Below, in pieces: positions 6,000 to 9,176 of a stretch of 9,176 nt of DNA (within the stretch, counting starts at the first letter, position 1; every line of letters begins with the position of its first letter). The notes below the pieces were generated by a model. It searched no databases, was not told the DNA's origin, and was given only the letters and a program-made list of their open reading frames with translations. This DNA is from Pseudomonadota bacterium (GTDB taxonomy: Bacteria; Pseudomonadota; Gammaproteobacteria; Steroidobacterales; Steroidobacteraceae), in contig JAJZLX010000389.1 in assembly GCA_021850555.1 (NCBI GenBank), positions 1-9,176 on the forward strand, given 5' to 3'. Made by a program: the position numbers and the translations under genes.

Positions 6000-7171
6000 G
6001 TACACGTGCGGCCGATCTGCCGGTGAGCGCGCGCGGACGCTCCTTGGGCTTGCCGCGAGCGCGGGCCGCCGAGGCGGCTCCGGAGCTCGTGGTGGTCATC
6101 CCGACGTATTGCGAGCGGGCCAATGTCGAGGAGCTCGTGCGCCGCCTGCGCAAGGTTCTGACCGGGCTGCGCTGGGAGGCGATCTTCGTCGACGACGATT
6201 CTCCGGACGGAACCGCGCAGGTGATCCGGGGCATCGGCCGCAGGGACGCGCGGGTGCGCTGCCTGCACAGACTCGGCAGGCGAGGGCTGGCTGGGGCATG
6301 TATCGAGGGCATGCTCGCGAGCTGCGCGCCGCACATCGCGGTCATGGATGCGGACCTGCAGCACGATGAGACGATCCTGCCCCGGATGCTGCAGTACCTT
6401 CGGGAAGGCGGCGCGGAGCTCGTGGTCGGGACGCGCTACGGCGGGGACGGGAGCGTCGGCGAGTGGGACGCCGCCCGGGCATTGATCAGCCGCCGCGCCA
6501 CACGGCTCAGCCGCCTGGTGTACCGGCAGTCCGTTTCCGACCCCATGAGCGGATTTTTCATGTTGAAGCGCGGCCTGTTCGAGGAAGCCATGCGCAAGCT
6601 CTCCACCAGCGGTTTCAAGCTTCTGCTGGACATCCTGGCGACGATCAAGCGGCCCGTGGCCATCCAGGAAGTCTCCTACACGTTCCGCACGCGCGAGCGG
6701 GGCGAGAGCAAGCTCGACAGCGTCGTGGTGTGGGACTTCGCCATGCTGATGCTGGACAAGCTCCTCGGCGGGTATGTGCCGATGCGCTTCGTGGCGTTTT
6801 CCCTGGTTGGCGGCGCCGGAATCGCCGTGCACATGGGGGTCATCGCGCTGCTGCTGCGTCTTACCGCGCTCGCCTTCCCGGTCGCGCAAGCCCTGGCGGC
6901 GGGCGGCACCATGGTGTTCAATTATTCGGTCAACAACGTGCTGACGTACCGCGATCAGCGCAGGACAGGCCTCGCCTGGCTCACCGGCCTCGCCTCCTTC
7001 ATGGGCGCGTGCAGTCTGGGGGCGCTGGCGAACGTCATGATCGCCACGTTGGCGTTTGACCATCACGTGCCATGGCAGCTCGCCGCGCTGTCCGGAGTCT
7101 GCGTGGGCGCAGTGTGGAATTACGCCATGACGAGCCGCTTCACCTGGGGCAAGGCGCGGGCCGCCGGGTGA
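5996..7171 (+). CDS. Polyprenyl-phosphate glycosyltransferase (DPM1/GtrB type) fused to a GtrA-type membrane domain
   Basis: 391 residues with two domains. Residues about 31-255 are a family 2 glycosyltransferase of the dolichol-phosphate mannose synthase type: VVVIPTYCERANVEELV (32-48), FVDDDSPDGT (64-73), the metal-binding DAD (118-120) within MDADLQHDE, SDPMSGFF (181-188) and RERGESKL (233-240). Residues about 262-385 fit a four-helix GtrA domain, with FNYSVNNVLTYR (308-319) and NYAMTSRFTW (375-384) typical of that family. The enzyme should join a nucleotide-activated sugar to a polyprenyl phosphate on the cytoplasmic face; the GtrA part is thought to aid flipping across the membrane. The first 30 residues are a basic, alanine-rich extension. 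ATG 5996 overlaps the preceding stop by 4 bases, with AGGA at 5983-5986 spaced 9 bases away. The product would serve the flanking GT-C-like transferases. The family is firm; the sugar (mannose, glucose or other) cannot be read from sequence. Confidence 0.92.
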   Translation: MSTRAADLPVSARGRSLGLPRARAAEAAPELVVVIPTYCERANVEELVRRLRKVLTGLRWEAIFVDDDSPDGTAQVIRGIGRRDARVRCLHRLGRRGLAGACIEGMLASCAPHIAVMDADLQHDETILPRMLQYLREGGAELVVGTRYGGDGSVGEWDAARALISRRATRLSRLVYRQSVSDPMSGFFMLKRGLFEEAMRKLSTSGFKLLLDILATIKRPVAIQEVSYTFRTRERGESKLDSVVVWDFAMLMLDKLLGGYVPMRFVAFSLVGGAGIAVHMGVIALLLRLTALAFPVAQALAAGGTMVFNYSVNNVLTYRDQRRTGLAWLTGLASFMGACSLGALANVMIATLAFDHHVPWQLAALSGVCVGAVWNYAMTSRFTWGKARAAG

Positions 7172-8706
7172 ACGGTGCACGCCAGGTTGCGCAATCGCCC
7201 GCGGGCGCGGCTGGAGCGGCCGGTGGGCGGGCGGCGGCGCGGGAGTTCTCGCTCGCCCGGCCCGCCTTCTCCTGGCCGCTGCTGCTCGGGGTGGCGGCAT
7301 TTGTGCTGATCGCCGTGCTCGGCAGCGGGCTCGCCGATCAGGATGTGTTTTTGCACGTGGCGGTGGGGCGATGGATTCTCGGGCACGGCCACGTCCCGAC
7401 GCACGATCCGTTCTCGTTCACCCGGCGCGAAGCGCCGTGGGTCGCCCAGGAATGGGGCAGCGAGCTGCTGTCCGTGCTCGCCTATCGGCTCGGCGGGTGG
7501 GCGGGCCTCGTCTTTCTCGGGGCGGCCTCCTTCGGTGCGACGCTCGCTTATCTCATGCGCTTTCTGCTGCGGCGCATGCAGCCGTTGCACGCCCTGGTGC
7601 TCGCCTCTTTGGCGGCCAGCATGCTGCTGCAGTATGTGGTGGATCGCCCGTACGAGTTCGTGTGGCCGCTCACCGTCCTGTGGATCGGCGGTCTGCTCGA
7701 GGCGAGCGAGCAGCGGCGCGCACCGCCCTGGTGGCTGTTGGGAGTGATGTTGCTGTGGGTCAACATGCATGCGAGCTTCATCCTCGGGCTCGGTCTGATG
7801 CTCCTGCTGGCGCTCGATTCGGCGGCGGGCGGCGGGCGGGAGCGGGTCGGGGTGGCGAGGCGCTGGGGGCCGTTTTGCGCGGCGGCGTTCGCGGTGGCGC
7901 TGGTGAATCCCCAGGGTTTTCGCCTGTTGTTGTTCCCGTTTCACGTGCTCGACATCAGGATCATGATGAAGTATTTCAAGGACTGGCGCCCGCCGGACCT
8001 GCAGCATCTGCAGCCGCTCGACCTGTGGCTGCTCGTGATGGTGGGCGCGGCCTTCGCCGGGCGCATCCGCCTCTCGCTCGTGCGCGCCGTCACGGTGCTG
8101 GTGCTGTTGTTCATGGCTTTGGCGCATGACCGCAACATCGCCCTGCTCGGCATGCTCTCGCCGTTCCTGCTGGCCTCCCCGGTGGCGGCCTCGTGGCCGT
8201 CCGCGCCGCGCGCCGGCGAGGGCGCCGGGGCGCTCGATCGATGGTTTCACGCGCTGTCCCCGCCGGCGCGAGCCGTGTCGGTGTGGGTGACGCTTCCCTT
8301 GGCGTGCGCGCTCGCCGTGAGCGCGCTGCGGGCGGAAAATCCGCAGCCCCCGGCACTGTTCGCGCCGCGGGCCGCGCTTGCGGCAATTCTCTCGCGGGTG
8401 CCGAAGCCGAGAATTCTGAATGATGTGAACTTCGGCGACTATCTGATTTTCCGCGGCGTGCCGGTGTTCGTGGACGCACGGGCGGACCTGTATGGGGAGG
8501 CGTTCCTCAAAGAGACGTTCGACGCCATGTCGTTGGCTCCCGATGGCCACATCCAGAGGCTGTCGGCGAAGTACCGAGTCAATGCGATTCTGATCATGCC
8601 GATCCTGGCGGTCGCTCGGTTGCTCGCGCGCCTGCCCGGCTGGCGGTCCGTATACAAGGGCAAATGGGCCGTGGCGTATGTGCGCCGCGCGGGGCGCACG
8701 CCGTGA
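7168..8706 (+). CDS. Polytopic membrane protein, probable GT-C type sugar transferase, copy 2
   Basis: 512 residues from GTG 7168, which overlaps the preceding stop as GTGA. An in-frame ATG at 7072 exists but lies 100 bases inside the upstream gene and would add a basic, low-complexity leader, so I reject it. The layout is that of the paralog at 4497: acidic motif D57-Q-D59-V-F-L-H63 after the first membrane segment, DPFSFTRREAPWVAQEWGSE (80-99), VNPQGFRLL (246-254), and a C-terminal soluble domain with ILNDVNFGDYLIF (416-428) and VFVDARADLYG (433-443). The tryptophan of the acidic motif is replaced by leucine here, which may mark a different donor or acceptor. The N-terminal 30 residues are alanine-, glycine- and arginine-rich and unlike copy 1. 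It is a diverged duplicate, not a recent one. Transfer of a lipid-linked sugar to a periplasmic acceptor is inferred. Confidence 0.75.
   Translation: MNGARQVAQSPAGAAGAAGGRAAAREFSLARPAFSWPLLLGVAAFVLIAVLGSGLADQDVFLHVAVGRWILGHGHVPTHDPFSFTRREAPWVAQEWGSELLSVLAYRLGGWAGLVFLGAASFGATLAYLMRFLLRRMQPLHALVLASLAASMLLQYVVDRPYEFVWPLTVLWIGGLLEASEQRRAPPWWLLGVMLLWVNMHASFILGLGLMLLLALDSAAGGGRERVGVARRWGPFCAAAFAVALVNPQGFRLLLFPFHVLDIRIMMKYFKDWRPPDLQHLQPLDLWLLVMVGAAFAGRIRLSLVRAVTVLVLLFMALAHDRNIALLGMLSPFLLASPVAASWPSAPRAGEGAGALDRWFHALSPPARAVSVWVTLPLACALAVSALRAENPQPPALFAPRAALAAILSRVPKPRILNDVNFGDYLIFRGVPVFVDARADLYGEAFLKETFDAMSLAPDGHIQRLSAKYRVNAILIMPILAVARLLARLPGWRSVYKGKWAVAYVRRAGRTP
8680..8699 (+). promoter_or_regulatory. 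Hairpin just upstream of the third transferase start
   Basis: GTGCGCC (8680-8686) and GGCGCAC (8693-8699) pair perfectly across a 6-base loop. The 3' arm and loop include the GGGG that would act as ribosome binding site for GTG 8703. The hairpin lies in the last codons of the preceding gene, so a translating ribosome would open it. That fits coupled translation across the GTGA overlap. Chance remains possible in GC-rich coding DNA. Confidence 0.35.
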
Positions 8707-9176
8707 GGGGCGCCGATGCCATCGCCTCGGGGAGCGGAGTGATCGGTGCGGTGCGTCGATTCGGCCTCTCCTGGCCGATGCTGCTCGGAGCGGCGGCATT
8801 CGTGCTGGTGCTCGCGGGCGCTGTGGTGCGGCTCGATGCGGACATCTACTGGCAAATCGTCACCGGACGATGGATCCGCGCCCATGGGTACGTTCCGGTG
8901 CGCGATATCTTCTCGTTCACCCGGCACGGCACCCGCTGGATCGTGCAGGAGTGGGGCGCGGAGGTGCTGGAGGCCGGCGTGTACCGCATGGCCGGCTGGG
9001 CCGGGCTCGCGCTGCTCGCCGCGCTGTGCTTCGGACTGACGATCGCCTATCTCGCGCGGTTCCTGTTTGCCCGCATGCAGCCGCTGCATGCGCTGATACT
9101 CACCGCCGTCTCCGGCTGCATGATGCTCGATTACCTCATCGTGCGGCCGCACGAGCTCGTCTGGCCGCTCACCGCG
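8703..9176 (+). CDS. Polytopic membrane protein, probable GT-C type sugar transferase, copy 3 (N-terminal part only)
   Basis: The frame opens at GTG 8703, overlapping the preceding stop as GTGA, and stays open for 158 codons to the window edge. It aligns with copy 1 from the acidic motif without a gap: by hand count, 73 of 114 residues are identical over residues 45-158 of each. The motif is D45-A-D47-I-Y-W-Q51, so both aspartates and the tryptophan are kept but the histidine is glutamine. SFTRHGTRWIVQEWGAE (71-87), ARMQPLHAL (123-131) and VRPHELVWPLT (147-157) follow. Hydrophobic segments appear at about 24-42, 98-120 and 127-147. It is closer to copy 1 than copy 2 around the acidic motif. 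The C-terminal domain seen in the other copies lies outside the window. Function is inferred as for the paralogs. Confidence 0.75.
   Translation, partial: MRGADAIASGSGVIGAVRRFGLSWPMLLGAAAFVLVLAGAVVRLDADIYWQIVTGRWIRAHGYVPVRDIFSFTRHGTRWIVQEWGAEVLEAGVYRMAGWAGLALLAALCFGLTIAYLARFLFARMQPLHALILTAVSGCMMLDYLIVRPHELVWPLTA

Noticed and set aside
5966..7300. A 444-codon open frame on the minus strand
   Set aside because: Antisense to the well-supported GT2-GtrA gene; low-complexity proline, alanine and arginine content.
7120..8799. A 559-codon open frame on the minus strand
   Set aside because: It mirrors the membrane transferase on the plus strand and is full of arginine, histidine and glutamine with no recognisable domain; a shadow.

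Overview
The window is uniformly GC-rich, with tightly packed genes and GTG starts beside ATG starts. This suggests a high-GC Gram-negative bacterium, most likely a proteobacterium, because an outer-membrane secretin with a signal peptide is present. I cannot name the genus. I saw no rRNA, tRNA, CRISPR array, insertion sequence or integrase.

Left half (1 to about 4170, minus strand): the start of a Tad/Flp (type IVc) pilus operon. In transcription order it holds a Flp-type prepilin (4168-3971), a CpaA/TadV prepilin peptidase (3877-3329), a non-canonical AAA ATPase with an N-terminal winged-helix-like region (3336-2002), the periplasmic assembly protein CpaB/RcpC (1980-1165) and the secretin CpaC/RcpA (1087 to beyond base 1). 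A perfect 11-bp inverted repeat lies between the pilin and peptidase genes. The motor and platform genes (TadZ, TadA, TadB, TadC) are not in the window and would be expected past the left edge.

Middle (4169-4496): a divergent, mostly non-coding region of 328 bp. It contains a pair of inverted 16-mers (15 of 16 matching), a GC-rich hairpin, a possible 63-codon leader ORF and a small hairpin over the ribosome binding site of the rightward operon. I could not identify a convincing promoter on either strand.

Right half (4497 to 9176, plus strand): four genes joined by 4-base stop/start overlaps (ATGA, GTGA, GTGA). Three are paralogous polytopic membrane proteins that look like GT-C fold sugar transferases; the third runs off the right edge. 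Between the first and second lies a fusion of a DPM1/GtrB-type family 2 glycosyltransferase with a C-terminal GtrA-type membrane domain. Together they read as a pathway that charges a polyprenyl-phosphate sugar on the cytoplasmic face, moves it across the membrane and transfers the sugar to a periplasmic acceptor.

The most interesting idea is that the two halves cooperate: the sugar-transfer operon may glycosylate the Flp pilin, whose mature form ends in a serine-rich tail. This is inference from gene neighbourhood and domain logic. A gtr-like role in modifying a surface polysaccharide is the main alternative.
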